From assembly GCF_001429545.1 (NCBI RefSeq), contig NZ_LMSP01000001.1, forward strand, positions 827,688 through 891,687: a stretch of 64,000 nt of DNA. Reading direction: 5' to 3'. A model generated the notes under the pieces. The model did not search any database. It was not told the origin of the DNA and was given only the letters and a program-made list of their open reading frames with translations. Positions within the stretch are counted from its first letter, which is position 1, and every line of letters begins with the position of its first letter. Below are positions 1 to 8,590 of the stretch, one piece after another. This stretch comes from Paenibacillus sp. Soil787. GTDB lineage: Bacteria > Bacillota > Bacilli > Paenibacillales > NBRC-103111. The position numbers and the translations under genes are program-made.

Positions 1-41
1 ACATCATTTCAATCGGGTTAAATACCCGCATTTGCTTTGCC

Positions 42-1439
42 TTATTTCGTTGTTTTTTTCTCTTGTTCGATCGCTTTATCCAGAAGCTTTTGCATTTTTG
101 GCTGTTCCTGCTTCACGTAGTCTGCAGCCGTTACTTTGCCGTCCATCACAGGCTGAATATCCGTGAAGAAAAGCTGATACCATTCTTCATTGTAGGTATA
201 GTTGCCCGGAAGCCCTCTTCCGTAATCCTGAACGATTTTCATGAACTCTTGTTTATTGGCCGGTTTTGTGGACGTATCGGCAGCCCAGTCTTTTGCCATA
301 TCCATCAAATTCGGAATTTGAACCTTGGCGTCAACAAGCTCCTTCATCCCTTCTTTGGAGGCTGTCAGCGCCATAACAAGCTCGGCCGCTTCTTGCGGAT
401 ACTTCGTTTTGCTGGATACACCAATGCCGAGGGAGCCTAACCAAGTTGCCGTTTTGCCGGTCGAGCCTGCCGGGTACGGAATCAAATCGTATTCAAACGG
501 CAGCTTCTCATACGTGCTCATATCCCATGGACCTACCGGGAAGAAGGCCATCTGTCCTTTCATCCAGCGTTGATACGTATCGAGCGTTTGCGCTTCGGCA
601 ATCGAAGGCGTGATTTTGTATTTGTTTTGCATATCAGCGAAATATTGCAGCGCTTCGGCGAACTTCGGATCGTCAATCGCCACTTTCGTTTTCGTCGAAT
701 CGAGCCAGTCCGCGCCATTGCTCCATACAAAGCTTTGCAAGGACCAATTGACATTGAAGCCTGTTCCCCATTGATCCAGCTTGCCGTCGCCATTCGTATC
801 CTTGGTCAGCTGCTGGTTCACTTTGATAAACTCATCCCAAGTGTACGGCTTATTCTTGTCCGGCAGCGGGATGCCCGCTTTCTGGAACATCGTCTTGTTA
901 TACCCAAGGGCGAACGGACCTAAATCTTTCGGCATACCGTAAATGTTGCCTTGGCCTACCTGCTTGCCGTCATAACGGTAGAGATTAATGCCAGTCGGCC
1001 ATATGTTCTTGATGTCGACATCCTTATAACTCTCAACATACTTCGTAATATCCAGCAAAATACCGCTGTTCACATAGGCTCTCAGATCACCGGGGCCATA
1101 GTAGAACACGTCAGGGACGCTTTTTCCCGTAATAGCTGCCTTCAGCTTCGTCGCATATTGATCCGCAGTCGTCATGATGACTTTGACCGTAACACCCGGG
1201 TGGCTGCCTTCGTATTTCTCAACGATCTTTTTGTACGCTTTCTCCTCGTCAGGGCCTCCCCTGAACATGAAGGCCATTTCCTTCTTTTCTGTGCTTTGAC
1301 TGCTGCTGGCAGCAGTTGCTGCAGAGGTAGCTGTAGCTTCGGTTTTGCCGACGCCCTTACTGCTGCTGCAGCCCACAAGCGTTGTGCCAACAATTAGTGA
1401 AAGCGATAAAGTGGATAAAAGTCCTTTTTTCCCTACCAT
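42..1439 (-). CDS. Sugar ABC transporter substrate-binding lipoprotein
   Basis: Binds a sugar or oligosaccharide outside the membrane and delivers it to an ABC importer (family 1 solute-binding proteins, MalE/MsmE type). The 465-aa length is usual. A lipoprotein signal ends in the lipobox LVGC with Cys24, followed by a Ser/Ala/Thr-rich linker to about residue 50 and then a typical binding-protein fold (for example the segment [14 protein letters not shown]). The ATG start has a strong GGAGGGG site just upstream. The permease genes that normally follow would lie beyond the left edge. The substrate cannot be read from the sequence. Two cre-like boxes upstream suggest CcpA control. Confidence 0.88.
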   Translation of the reverse strand: MVGKKGLLSTLSLSLIVGTTLVGCSSSKGVGKTEATATSAATAASSSQSTEKKEMAFMFRGGPDEEKAYKKIVEKYEGSHPGVTVKVIMTTADQYATKLKAAITGKSVPDVFYYGPGDLRAYVNSGILLDITKYVESYKDVDIKNIWPTGINLYRYDGKQVGQGNIYGMPKDLGPFALGYNKTMFQKAGIPLPDKNKPYTWDEFIKVNQQLTKDTNGDGKLDQWGTGFNVNWSLQSFVWSNGADWLDSTKTKVAIDDPKFAEALQYFADMQNKYKITPSIAEAQTLDTYQRWMKGQMAFFPVGPWDMSTYEKLPFEYDLIPYPAGSTGKTATWLGSLGIGVSSKTKYPQEAAELVMALTASKEGMKELVDAKVQIPNLMDMAKDWAADTSTKPANKQEFMKIVQDYGRGLPGNYTYNEEWYQLFFTDIQPVMDGKVTAADYVKQEQPKMQKLLDKAIEQEKKTTK

Positions 1440-1490
1440 GTAAACCCCTCCTAGATTTTTTTATTATTCAATAGCGCTTGTGAGGCACTA

Positions 1491-1504
1491 TGAAAACGCT
1501 TTTA
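1491..1504. promoter_or_regulatory. cre-like catabolite control box 1
   Basis: TGAAAACGCTTTTA fits the CcpA operator consensus (TGNAANCGNWNNCA) except for the last pair of positions, and lies about 50 bp upstream of the sugar-binding lipoprotein start. This suits carbon catabolite control of a sugar importer. Binding is inferred. Confidence 0.6.
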
Positions 1505-1623
1505 AATATGGAATCAATATTTAAAAATTGAATGAAAAAAATTGCTGACACTGGCCTTGCAGTCAATTTAGATAGTTAGTTAATATATTAATAATTAAAT
1601 ATATTTATTACCTAAATACTAAT

Positions 1624-1637
1624 TCAAAACGCTTTCA
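1624..1637. promoter_or_regulatory. cre-like catabolite control box 2
   Basis: TCAAAACGCTTTCA is a second CcpA-type box with the same AAAACGCTTT core as the one at 1491. It lies about 190 bp upstream of the lipoprotein start in an AT-rich stretch. Two boxes with the same core make chance less likely. Confidence 0.55.
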
Positions 1638-1744
1638 AAGTCAATTACTTCTTCAAAAACATGAAAAACGGGCAAATACTATCTGTATCGTTTATATATA
1701 TATTAACTAATGAGATGAAGAATAGGCACCCAAAAGTGAAGAAA

Positions 1745-1786
1745 GAAGGGCAGCGGAATACATAGATTCCGACTGCCCTTCTCTTT
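1745..1786 (-). terminator. Hairpin between the sugar-binding gene and the response regulator gene
   Basis: GAAGGGCAG pairs with CTGCCCTTC and an inner GGAAT pairs with ATTCC. Pyrimidine-rich TTCTTTCTTC follows on the minus strand. It probably stops read-through from the glnL-like gene into the sugar-binding gene. Confidence 0.6.
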
Positions 1787-1901
1787 AGACTGCTGTAGTG
1801 GAAGCCTCCCAGGCAGCATGAATTTTATATTTTGACCGTTAATGATTAACATGATAAAGGATCCTCCTAATTTTGAAAGACCCTATCCCAGCGCAACCAA
1901 A

Positions 1902-1938
1902 CAAAAAAAGGCCGCAGGAAAATTCCTACGACCTTTCG
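1902..1938 (-). terminator. Rho-independent terminator of the glnL-like gene
   Basis: On the minus strand an imperfect stem (AGGTCGTAGGAA with TTCCTGCGGCCT) is followed by seven T. It starts about 50 bp after the response regulator stop codon and so ends the nitrogen operon. Confidence 0.85.
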
Positions 1939-1989
1939 GATTTATCCGTTTGAGGTTTCTTATCTACGCTAATTTTATCTGCCCTATCT

Positions 1990-2892
1990 CTAATACTCGC
2001 TGCGCATCTTATCCGTAACCTCAAGATAGAGAACTTGGAGAAATTTCTTAATATTGACCTTGCCCTTCTCCGGCTTCGAGTTCTCATCGATTTCTTTCAT
2101 CTTCATACGCACATCCTGGAATTCAAAATAAAGAGGCGCATAATGCTCAAATTTCGGATTGCTGTAATCCGTCAAGCCGATACTCGCGATATGGGTTAAT
2201 GCCCCCATGACGGTACGGCGAATCCGTTGTTCGACGGCTTTGCCTTCTTTTTCAACATCCGCTTCCTTTACCTTATGGCATCTGGATACAATTTCATAAA
2301 GCTCCTTGAGCGGCGGAATTCCTTCCGCTTTATGATGTTGTGCAAGATGTTCCATAATGTCCATCAAGTCGCGACTGCCAGCGTCCCCTACGATCCCCAT
2401 ATCCATGAGAATGGGCTGCATAATTTCGCGGACACTGCGTTTTTTACGAGTACTCTCAGGGCTTGTATGCAGTAAACTCAGCTTGGTTAAAGATTCTTTA
2501 ATCTCCTGCAAGGAGCGGCTGATGTTCCACTGCTCGTTAACCTTGGACAGCACCGCTTCCACTTCAATTTTATTAATTGGTTTTTGAATATAGAACTCAA
2601 CACCAGCTTGATAGGCCTTGCCAATCATTTCTTTATTTTCAATTTGCGAAATCATCACGTATTTTCCTTGATAACCTTGCTCCTTCAATCGAATAATCGT
2701 CTCTATGCCATCCTGATCCGGCATTAATAAATCAATGACCACGACATCCGGTGTGGTTTCCAGAAGGACCTTCTCGCCTTCGCTCCCGCTGCCAGCCGTA
2801 CCAACGACTTCGCCTAAACCGCCTTTTTCAATGATCTTTTGCAGCATCAGCCTACTTACCGCATCATCGTCAACAATTCCGAATGACAGCAT
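1990..2892 (-). CDS. glnL: Response regulator, GlnL (YcbB) type
   Basis: Cytoplasmic response regulator of a two-component system. The N-terminal ~120 residues are a receiver domain: acidic DDD near residues 8-10, phospho-acceptor Asp in VVVIDLLMPDQDG (about residue 54), and Lys in YIQKPIN. The C-terminal ~170 residues look like the YcbB-type DNA-binding domain and not a common OmpR or NarL domain. In Bacillus subtilis GlnK-GlnL (YcbA-YcbB) activates glutamine use. The gene starts 5 bp after the kinase stop with an AGGAGCG ribosome site. Next to GlnQHMP-like genes, control of glutamine or glutamate uptake is likely. The symbol rests on family resemblance. Confidence 0.8.
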   Translation of the reverse strand: MLSFGIVDDDAVSRLMLQKIIEKGGLGEVVGTAGSGSEGEKVLLETTPDVVVIDLLMPDQDGIETIIRLKEQGYQGKYVMISQIENKEMIGKAYQAGVEFYIQKPINKIEVEAVLSKVNEQWNISRSLQEIKESLTKLSLLHTSPESTRKKRSVREIMQPILMDMGIVGDAGSRDLMDIMEHLAQHHKAEGIPPLKELYEIVSRCHKVKEADVEKEGKAVEQRIRRTVMGALTHIASIGLTDYSNPKFEHYAPLYFEFQDVRMKMKEIDENSKPEKGKVNIKKFLQVLYLEVTDKMRSEY

Positions 2893-2897
2893 GATCT

Positions 2898-4151
2898 CTA
2901 CGCTCCTATTTTCAACGTATCGGTCAATATCGTAATCACAAATGTGGTCTGAAATCCAGGCTCGTCAGAGCGTAAATGAATGTCTCCACCTAAAGAATGA
3001 ACAATATCTCGCACATGCGAGAGTCCAATCCCTGTCGCGGCAAAGCCCTCCTGATTGAATTTGGTCGTAAATCCAGGTGCAAAAATCATATCTCGATCCT
3101 GTTCAGAAATGCCAACACCATTGTCGGCTACGATTATGATTGTCTCTGCACCTTGCTCATAAGCACTAACGAGAATCGATCCATGATCTTCAATCGCTTC
3201 TACGGCATTAGACACGAGATTATTGATTACGGTTAAAAGGGGGAGGTATTGATCTGAACAATAGTCCGTTTGAATGTCGCTTTTGAATTGAATCTTTTTG
3301 CCAAGCATCGCACTGTAACCCAGGTTGGACTTAATAGCGAACTCCACGACTTCGGCCAGCCTCATATCGGAAGCGAAATCGCGATCGAACAGCTTTAACA
3401 ACCCGGCCAGGATGCGCTGCGAATCTTTTTTGACCTCATGAATTTGCTGGGTAATTTCCAAAATGGTACGAGAGTAGCTTTTTAACCCCGCGCCATTGAT
3501 TTTTTCATATAAATTGTGGCTCTTGGCTGTTATTTGCTCAATCGTATCCATCGACTTCCGCAAGTAAAATACTTCGCCATATAAACCGCTATTCGTATTT
3601 AACATCTGTTCCATGCGCTTCTGCTGCTCATTATGCACGACTCGCATCTGATTAATGCTCACACTGTTGTAGATACCAACCACAAAGTAGCTCCGCACGA
3701 CAGCGGTAACTGTGATATACAGTAATTGCTCCGTAAACATGTTCACTGAATGAAAAATCAAGCTGCGCGCCAGCAATTCAATCTCATTGGACATAAGATC
3801 AATAACCGATAAGAACAACCCAAGAACAAAAGGGTGGAATTGGTCCCAATTCCGTTTAATGAAGTTCATGGCAATCGCAAAGGCCATATAATAAAATGCG
3901 GCTGATAAATGCGTTTGCGCGCTCGCGGTGAAAGATATTGCCCCATGTAATAGGATACCATCTTCCAACGTCCGAAATAGCAGAACAGAAACTCCAGTAA
4001 CGATACCTGTATAGACATAAGGCAGATGCTTCATCAAAAGCAAACTGAGTAGAAAGGCGCTGCTGCCAAGACCAATCCGAAACATTTCGCCACTGAAAGG
4101 TGTGATCTTAAATTCTCCGGCTATAGCCGTCACAATAGCGACGAGAAGCAT
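2898..4151 (-). CDS. glnK: Sensor histidine kinase, GlnK (YcbA) type
   Basis: Membrane histidine kinase that would phosphorylate the adjacent response regulator. The N-terminal ~170 residues hold several hydrophobic membrane segments without a clear extracellular domain. The cytoplasmic part carries a likely phospho-acceptor His in AKSHNLYEKI and an ATPase domain with N box (NNLVSNAVEAIE), G1 (ADNGVGIS) and G2 (GIGLSHVRDIV). I chose the internal ATG at 4151 because GAAGGG lies 7 nt before it. A longer frame from 4208 would overlap the upstream TauE gene by 16 bp and lacks a ribosome site. In B. subtilis the GlnK homologue responds to glutamine; the signal here is inferred. Confidence 0.78.
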   Translation of the reverse strand: MLLVAIVTAIAGEFKITPFSGEMFRIGLGSSAFLLSLLLMKHLPYVYTGIVTGVSVLLFRTLEDGILLHGAISFTASAQTHLSAAFYYMAFAIAMNFIKRNWDQFHPFVLGLFLSVIDLMSNEIELLARSLIFHSVNMFTEQLLYITVTAVVRSYFVVGIYNSVSINQMRVVHNEQQKRMEQMLNTNSGLYGEVFYLRKSMDTIEQITAKSHNLYEKINGAGLKSYSRTILEITQQIHEVKKDSQRILAGLLKLFDRDFASDMRLAEVVEFAIKSNLGYSAMLGKKIQFKSDIQTDYCSDQYLPLLTVINNLVSNAVEAIEDHGSILVSAYEQGAETIIIVADNGVGISEQDRDMIFAPGFTTKFNQEGFAATGIGLSHVRDIVHSLGGDIHLRSDEPGFQTTFVITILTDTLKIGA

Positions 4152-4192
4152 TTGCAGCCCTTCGTTCTTTAAGCGTCCCAGCCTTTCACCCC

Positions 4193-4954
4193 CTACAAGA
4201 TATCCCATATCTGTTTACCAATGAGGATGATGCAAACGGTAAGAAATAGCGGTCGGACATACGCTGAGCCTTTGCGGATCGCCGTACGTGATCCCAGCAA
4301 AGATCCACAAACCATAGCTATTCCCATCGGGATGCCTATCCCATAATTAATGGATCCCAGAACCATGAAAGTAACCAAACTTGCCACGTTGCTCCCGAAA
4401 TTGAGTACCTTTGAATTGCCGGCCGCTTTGACGAAATCGAATCCTAACATCAGAAATACAAAAATAAGAAAGGAACCGGTCCCCGGTCCGAAGAAACCAT
4501 CATAAAAGCCCAAACCGAATGCTGCGAAGCCCATTAACATCGCTGTTTTCGTTGAGAATTGGCGGAAGGTAGAAAGATCCCCCCAATTTTTGCGAAAAAG
4601 AGTATAGATGGTGATCAATATAAGCATTACGACAACCAACGGCCTTAAGAAATCAGATGGAATTTGCCGCAGCACCATCGTTCCGCATACAGCTCCCAAG
4701 AGAGACAAAAAGAACAAACCGCGTACGGCTTTCAGATCGACATTCCCAGACCGCATGAAAGAAATCGTACTCGTCAGGGAAGACATGGTGCCCGCCAATT
4801 TGTTCGTTCCTAACGCGACAGCCGGGGGTAATCCCGTTGCCAGCAGAACCGGAAGAGCGATTAGCCCCCCTCCGCCAACGACTGAATCTACATATGCCGC
4901 CACAAAACCACCGATGATGATGAATATCATCATTTCCCAACTTACATGTAACAT
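4193..4954 (-). CDS. TauE/SafE-family membrane permease
   Basis: Multi-pass membrane protein of the TauE/SafE family (DUF81), 253 aa with about eight hydrophobic segments. The family signatures are seen in the glycine-rich start GGFVAAYVDSVVGGGGLIALPVLL and in the second half GLGFYDGFFGPGTGSFLIF. The family exports sulfite or small organosulfur acids in some bacteria, but most members have no known substrate. The gene lies between the amino acid permease and kinase genes, about 35 bp after glnP, so it is probably co-transcribed. A role in nitrogen metabolism is only inferred from that. GGAG precedes the start by 10 nt. Confidence 0.85.
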   Translation of the reverse strand: MLHVSWEMMIFIIIGGFVAAYVDSVVGGGGLIALPVLLATGLPPAVALGTNKLAGTMSSLTSTISFMRSGNVDLKAVRGLFFLSLLGAVCGTMVLRQIPSDFLRPLVVVMLILITIYTLFRKNWGDLSTFRQFSTKTAMLMGFAAFGLGFYDGFFGPGTGSFLIFVFLMLGFDFVKAAGNSKVLNFGSNVASLVTFMVLGSINYGIGIPMGIAMVCGSLLGSRTAIRKGSAYVRPLFLTVCIILIGKQIWDIL

Positions 4955-4988
4955 GATGCCAAGACTCCTTCTGGATGTTAAATTCCTC

Positions 4989-5639
4989 TTATACCAATCT
5001 TGATTCCATCCTGCGGGCTGCTAAGGATAGCGCATAATTCACAGCGAAATACAGAATAGCCACTAAAAATAGAATAGGAATGGTATAACTGTAGCTTTGT
5101 CCAATTACTATTTTCGCATGATGCATCAGTTCAGGCAAGGAAATAACAATGGCAAGAGACGTATCTTTTAACAGAGATATAAATTGACTCACGAGCGGCG
5201 GCATCATTCGGCGCAGCCCTTGAGGCAGAACAATATGCCAAAGGGTTTGCACATAGCCTAGTCCTGAAGATCTAGCGGCTTCAATCTGCCCTTTATCGAT
5301 GGAATTCAGGCCGCTTCGCACAATCTCCGCAATCATCGCGCCTTCAAATAACGTTAAAGCCAAGATCGTTGCATTCATGGGTCCGAGTTTAATTCCTACA
5401 TCCGGCAAGGCGAACCTCGAGAAAAATATGATTAACAGCAGTGGTAAATTGCGAATAAGCTCGACTGCTATGGCCAGAATGGGTGAAACAACGGGCAGCT
5501 TCGTATACCTGATTGTACCGACAACACACCCCACGATAAAGCTAAATACAATAGAGATCGCAGCAACTTTAAGTGTCATATAAAAACCCTCAAATACAAA
5601 CATTACATTATCAGCTGAGAAAGCCTGCATGATATCCAT
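4989..5639 (-). CDS. glnP: Glutamine/polar amino acid ABC permease, GlnP type
   Basis: Membrane subunit of a polar amino acid importer (HisMQ/GlnP family), 216 aa with about five membrane helices. The EAA loop that docks to the ATPase is EAARSSGLGYVQTLWHIVLPQGLRRMMPP in the middle of the protein. The start has an AGGGAGGTG ribosome site. It lies 20 bp after its partner permease, as expected for a heterodimeric channel. The order ATPase, binding protein, permease, permease equals glnQHMP of B. subtilis. Glutamine is therefore the likely substrate, though glutamate or other polar amino acids remain possible. Confidence 0.82.
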   Translation of the reverse strand: MDIMQAFSADNVMFVFEGFYMTLKVAAISIVFSFIVGCVVGTIRYTKLPVVSPILAIAVELIRNLPLLLIIFFSRFALPDVGIKLGPMNATILALTLFEGAMIAEIVRSGLNSIDKGQIEAARSSGLGYVQTLWHIVLPQGLRRMMPPLVSQFISLLKDTSLAIVISLPELMHHAKIVIGQSYSYTIPILFLVAILYFAVNYALSLAARRMESRLV

Positions 5640-5659
5640 TCGTTCACCTCCCTCTAAAG

Positions 5660-6313
5660 TCAGTCCGTACGAGCTAATTTACGTTCTAGACGCAAGGCCA
5701 CGTAACTTAGCGGCAGCGTGAGTATCAAATAAAGCACAGCAACGAAGATATAGGTATCGAACGTAGCATAGGTCTCACTTGCGACCTGATCCCCGAAATA
5801 CATGAGGTCAAAACCTGCGAATACGCCAAGTACCGACGAGTTCTTAACGAGGTTAATAAATTGATTGCTAAGCGGCGGTATCACAATTTTGATCGCTTGC
5901 GGAAGGACGATATGCCACATGGTTTGGACATAAGTCAGTCCCGAGGATTGTGCAGCCTCAGATTGGCCTTTGGGCACCGACATAATGCCTGCTCGGATCG
6001 CTTCCGCGATAAAAGCTGCCGTATACACCGTAAGGCCTAAGGTCCCGCATACGAATCCGCTAAGGGTAATGCCGATGGACGGCAGCCCGTAGAAGAACAC
6101 GAATACAACAAGCAAGAGCGGTATGTTTCGAATGAACTCTACATAGGCAGTCCCTAGCCATTGCAGCGGCTTCACCGATCCAATACGAAAAATGGCAATG
6201 ATCGTACCCAGCACAAAGCTACCAATTAACGCAATAACGCTGGCAATGATCGTGTTGAAGAAGCCCTTCATGTAGATATCAAAATAATCGGTAAAAATCG
6301 AGAAATCCGGCAT
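5660..6313 (-). CDS. glnM: Glutamine/polar amino acid ABC permease, GlnM type
   Basis: Second membrane subunit of the polar amino acid importer, 217 aa, same fold as the next gene. The EAA loop reads EAAQSSGLTYVQTMWHIVLPQAIK. The start ATG at 6313 is chosen because GAGGGGGGAG lies directly before it; an upstream ATG in frame at 6355 has no ribosome site. The N-terminus MPDFSIFTDYFDIYMKG is typical of GlnM/GltJ-type subunits. It would pair with GlnP, with GlnQ as ATPase and GlnH as the binding lipoprotein. Confidence 0.82.
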   Translation of the reverse strand: MPDFSIFTDYFDIYMKGFFNTIIASVIALIGSFVLGTIIAIFRIGSVKPLQWLGTAYVEFIRNIPLLLVVFVFFYGLPSIGITLSGFVCGTLGLTVYTAAFIAEAIRAGIMSVPKGQSEAAQSSGLTYVQTMWHIVLPQAIKIVIPPLSNQFINLVKNSSVLGVFAGFDLMYFGDQVASETYATFDTYIFVAVLYLILTLPLSYVALRLERKLARTD

Positions 6314-6382
6314 GCGCTCCCCCCTCATAGACAGAAGATGGGCAGCAGCTGCCACCCATCTCTTCTTTTATTCTTGTTACTC

Positions 6383-7267
6383 TTATTTGGTTGGCGCTTT
6401 GCCAATCCATTTCTCGTAGATTTTCGCGTATTCACCGCTTGAATCCAACTTCTTCAGTCCATCATTCACAGCAGTTGTAAGAGCAGTCTCGCCTTTCTTA
6501 ATTGCGATACCATAAGGCTCATCCGTAAACGGTTCGCCAACCACTTCGAAGTTCTTATCTTGTACCATCATGCCGTAGAGGATGGCATTATCTGTGGTCA
6601 ACGTGTCCCCTTGACCCGCTTTCAGGGCGCTGAAAGCATCTTGGTAATTATCAAACTCAAGGATGGTGGCATCTGGAGATTTGGCTTTAATATTCGCAAC
6701 GGAAGTAGAGCCTTTTACAGCTAATACTTTCGTTCCTTTTTTAACATCCGCTACACTCTTAATAGGGCTGCCTTTCTTAACGAGCAAAGATTGTCCGGCT
6801 TTAAAATAAACATTGGAAAACTCAACTTGTTTCTTCCGCTCTTCGGTAATCGTCATCGTCGCAACAATCATGTCAATTTCTTTGTTGTCGAGCATCGGAA
6901 TGCGCGTCTTGGACGTTACTTCTTTCAACTCAATTTTCTTCTCATCGCCGAGAATTTCTTTGGCTAATGCTTTCGCAATGTCGACGTCGAAGCCTTCAAC
7001 TTCCCCGCCAGTCGGGTTCTTCAAACCGAATAGCTTGGTATCAAATTTCACACCAACGACAATTTTGCCTCTGCTTTTAATATCATCCAGAACGGACGCT
7101 CCGCCTGCCGGCTTCGCAGTGCTTGGAGCGCTGCTTGCTGCTGGAGAACTAGCCGGAGTGCTTGATGCGCCCCCTTTTGTGCTGTTAGAGCCGCACCCCG
7201 CCAATGCGAATATCGTAATTAACATAAACATGAAATTCCACTTTTTTGACATCATGGTTTTGTTCAT
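6383..7267 (-). CDS. glnH: Glutamine/glutamate-binding lipoprotein, GlnH type
   Basis: Extracellular amino acid-binding lipoprotein (family 3 solute-binding proteins), 294 aa. The signal ends in the lipobox LAGC with Cys25, followed by a Ser/Ala/Pro linker to about residue 58. The family motif GFDVDIAKALAKEILG and the ligand-site segments VATMTITEERKKQVEFSNVYF and GSTSVANIK are visible. The start is uncertain: AAGGAG touches the first ATG, while a second ATG lies 12 bp further on. It is 7 bp downstream of glnQ and so in the same operon. Ligand identity is inferred from operon order. Confidence 0.85.
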   Translation of the reverse strand: MNKTMMSKKWNFMFMLITIFALAGCGSNSTKGGASSTPASSPAASSAPSTAKPAGGASVLDDIKSRGKIVVGVKFDTKLFGLKNPTGGEVEGFDVDIAKALAKEILGDEKKIELKEVTSKTRIPMLDNKEIDMIVATMTITEERKKQVEFSNVYFKAGQSLLVKKGSPIKSVADVKKGTKVLAVKGSTSVANIKAKSPDATILEFDNYQDAFSALKAGQGDTLTTDNAILYGMMVQDKNFEVVGEPFTDEPYGIAIKKGETALTTAVNDGLKKLDSSGEYAKIYEKWIGKAPTK

Positions 7268-7274
7268 CTCCTTA

Positions 7275-8003
7275 TTAATGGTTAAGTACCCGATTCAGAA
7301 ATAATTTCGCTCTTTCTTCACGAGGGTTGACGAAGAATTCCTCTGGAGGTGACTCTTCTACAATCTGACCTTTGTCCATAAAAACAACACGATCGGCTAC
7401 TTCACGGGCAAAGCCCATCTCGTGCGTAACCACAACCATCGTCATTCCTTCATTTGCAAGCGCCTTCATGACATCAAGAACCTCTCCAACCATTTCCGGA
7501 TCCAAGGCTGATGTGGGCTCATCAAACAACATAATTTTCGGCTTCATCGCCAGTCCCCTTGCAATAGCCACACGCTGCTGCTGTCCGCCAGATAACTGTG
7601 AAGGAAAACTGTACGCCTTATCCTGAATACCAACCTTATCCAGGAAATACATCGCGATCTCCTCGGCTTCTTTCTTAGCCATACCATGCACCTTCATCGG
7701 TGCAAGCGTAATGTTATCGATCACTTTCTTATGCGGATAGAGATTGAAATGCTGGAATACCATGCCGATATCACGACGGAGCTTGTTCAAATCCATCTTC
7801 TTATCGCTAACCTTGTACTCATTCACGATAAGCTCACCGCTTGTGATGGTTTCCAGTCGGTTGATACACCTAAGCAGCGTACTCTTGCCCGAACCAGACG
7901 GACCTACAACGACAACGACCTCACCCTGCTTAATCTGAAGATTAATTTCTTTGAGCACATGAAAATCGCCGTAATGCTTCTCTACTTGACGAAATGAGAT
8001 CAA
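7275..8003 (-). CDS. glnQ: Polar amino acid ABC transporter ATPase, GlnQ type
   Basis: Cytoplasmic ATPase energising the amino acid importer. The 242-aa protein has Walker [10 protein letters not shown] (residues 34-42), a Q-loop ([13 protein letters not shown]), the signature [16 protein letters not shown], Walker [15 protein letters not shown] and the switch His in [10 protein letters not shown]. It is the first gene of the minus-strand operon. The start codon is TTG, preceded by a run of seven G that gives the ribosome site. A 17-bp TnrA/GlnR box sits about 45 bp upstream. Confidence 0.9.
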   Translation of the reverse strand: MISFRQVEKHYGDFHVLKEINLQIKQGEVVVVVGPSGSGKSTLLRCINRLETITSGELIVNEYKVSDKKMDLNKLRRDIGMVFQHFNLYPHKKVIDNITLAPMKVHGMAKKEAEEIAMYFLDKVGIQDKAYSFPSQLSGGQQQRVAIARGLAMKPKIMLFDEPTSALDPEMVGEVLDVMKALANEGMTMVVVTHEMGFAREVADRVVFMDKGQIVEESPPEEFFVNPREERAKLFLNRVLNH

Positions 8004-8045
8004 TGGAACCCCCCCTTCGATGGATCAATATAGATGTAAACTGTT

Positions 8046-8062
8046 TGTTATGTTAATTGACA
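8046..8062. promoter_or_regulatory. TnrA/GlnR-type nitrogen box upstream of glnQ
   Basis: TGTTATGTTAATTGACA matches the TnrA/GlnR consensus TGTNA-N7-TNACA at every fixed position. It lies 43 bp before the TTG start of glnQ. In B. subtilis TnrA controls glnQHMP under nitrogen limitation. Which of the two regulators binds here cannot be told from the sequence. Confidence 0.75.
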
Positions 8063-8507
8063 CATTTAAATGATAAGGAAAAAACTATGGGATCTTATGC
8101 AATCCGACATTTAGTTAGAAAAAAACTATGACAGCAAGATGACGAACCTTGTTTCCAATCCTCTTGTCGATGGGTACAGAGCGCTTCAGACCATCCTTGC
8201 GGGCATGGAACCAGACAAGTTATCATAGGCATTACTCCTCAATCAGGTCGGCGAGGGCATAAGGATCGAATTGATTCCTTCAGAAACGCAGCGATTATCA
8301 AGGCATCTATTTCATGTTCCCAGAATGAGAATTCTCAGTGATAATAATAAATTTACCACGCATTCAATCAAGTTTCATAACTATAATTGTTGTCCTCAAC
8401 ATCTTTGTGTGAGTTTAGATTAAATCCTTGTAATTGCTCAGGATAGTTTATTCACAACTTTGATTATTAATCTTTCCGACATTTATAGCGAAATAGGTAA
8501 AATTTTG
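8063..8507. other. Intergenic region with no recognisable gene
   Basis: The stretch separates the nitrogen operon from the exopolysaccharide operon. The middle (about 8130-8330) has coding-like composition with short open segments in several frames, but none gave a family I recognise. It may be a decayed gene. No riboswitch or repeat was seen. Confidence 0.4.
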
Positions 8508-8535
8508 TTGATAATAATAGATTATGATTTATAAT
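8508..8535 (+). promoter_or_regulatory. Sigma-A type promoter of the exopolysaccharide operon
   Basis: TTGATA at 8508-8513 and TATAAT at 8530-8535 are separated by 16 bp. They lie 55 bp upstream of the degenerate GGDEF gene in an AT-rich stretch. Confidence 0.6.
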
Positions 8536-8590
8536 GATTATATAATTAGGTAATTAGTCCTAAAATTAGTGCCGAAAAGGTGAGGGAATT

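Noticed and set aside
1704..1852. Short minus-strand frame with GGAGG 8-10 nt before an ATG
   Set aside because: The frame runs through the terminator hairpin at 1745-1786, starts just behind another terminator and shows no promoter or recognisable sequence; the site is likely accidental.
2898..4208. Longer version of the glnK-like kinase starting at 4208
   Set aside because: It overlaps the TauE gene and lacks a ribosome site; the ATG at 4151 has GAAGGG at proper spacing.
8120..8340. Possible decayed gene upstream of the EPS operon
   Set aside because: Fragments in several frames look coding-like, but none could be tied to a protein family, so no pseudogene is claimed.
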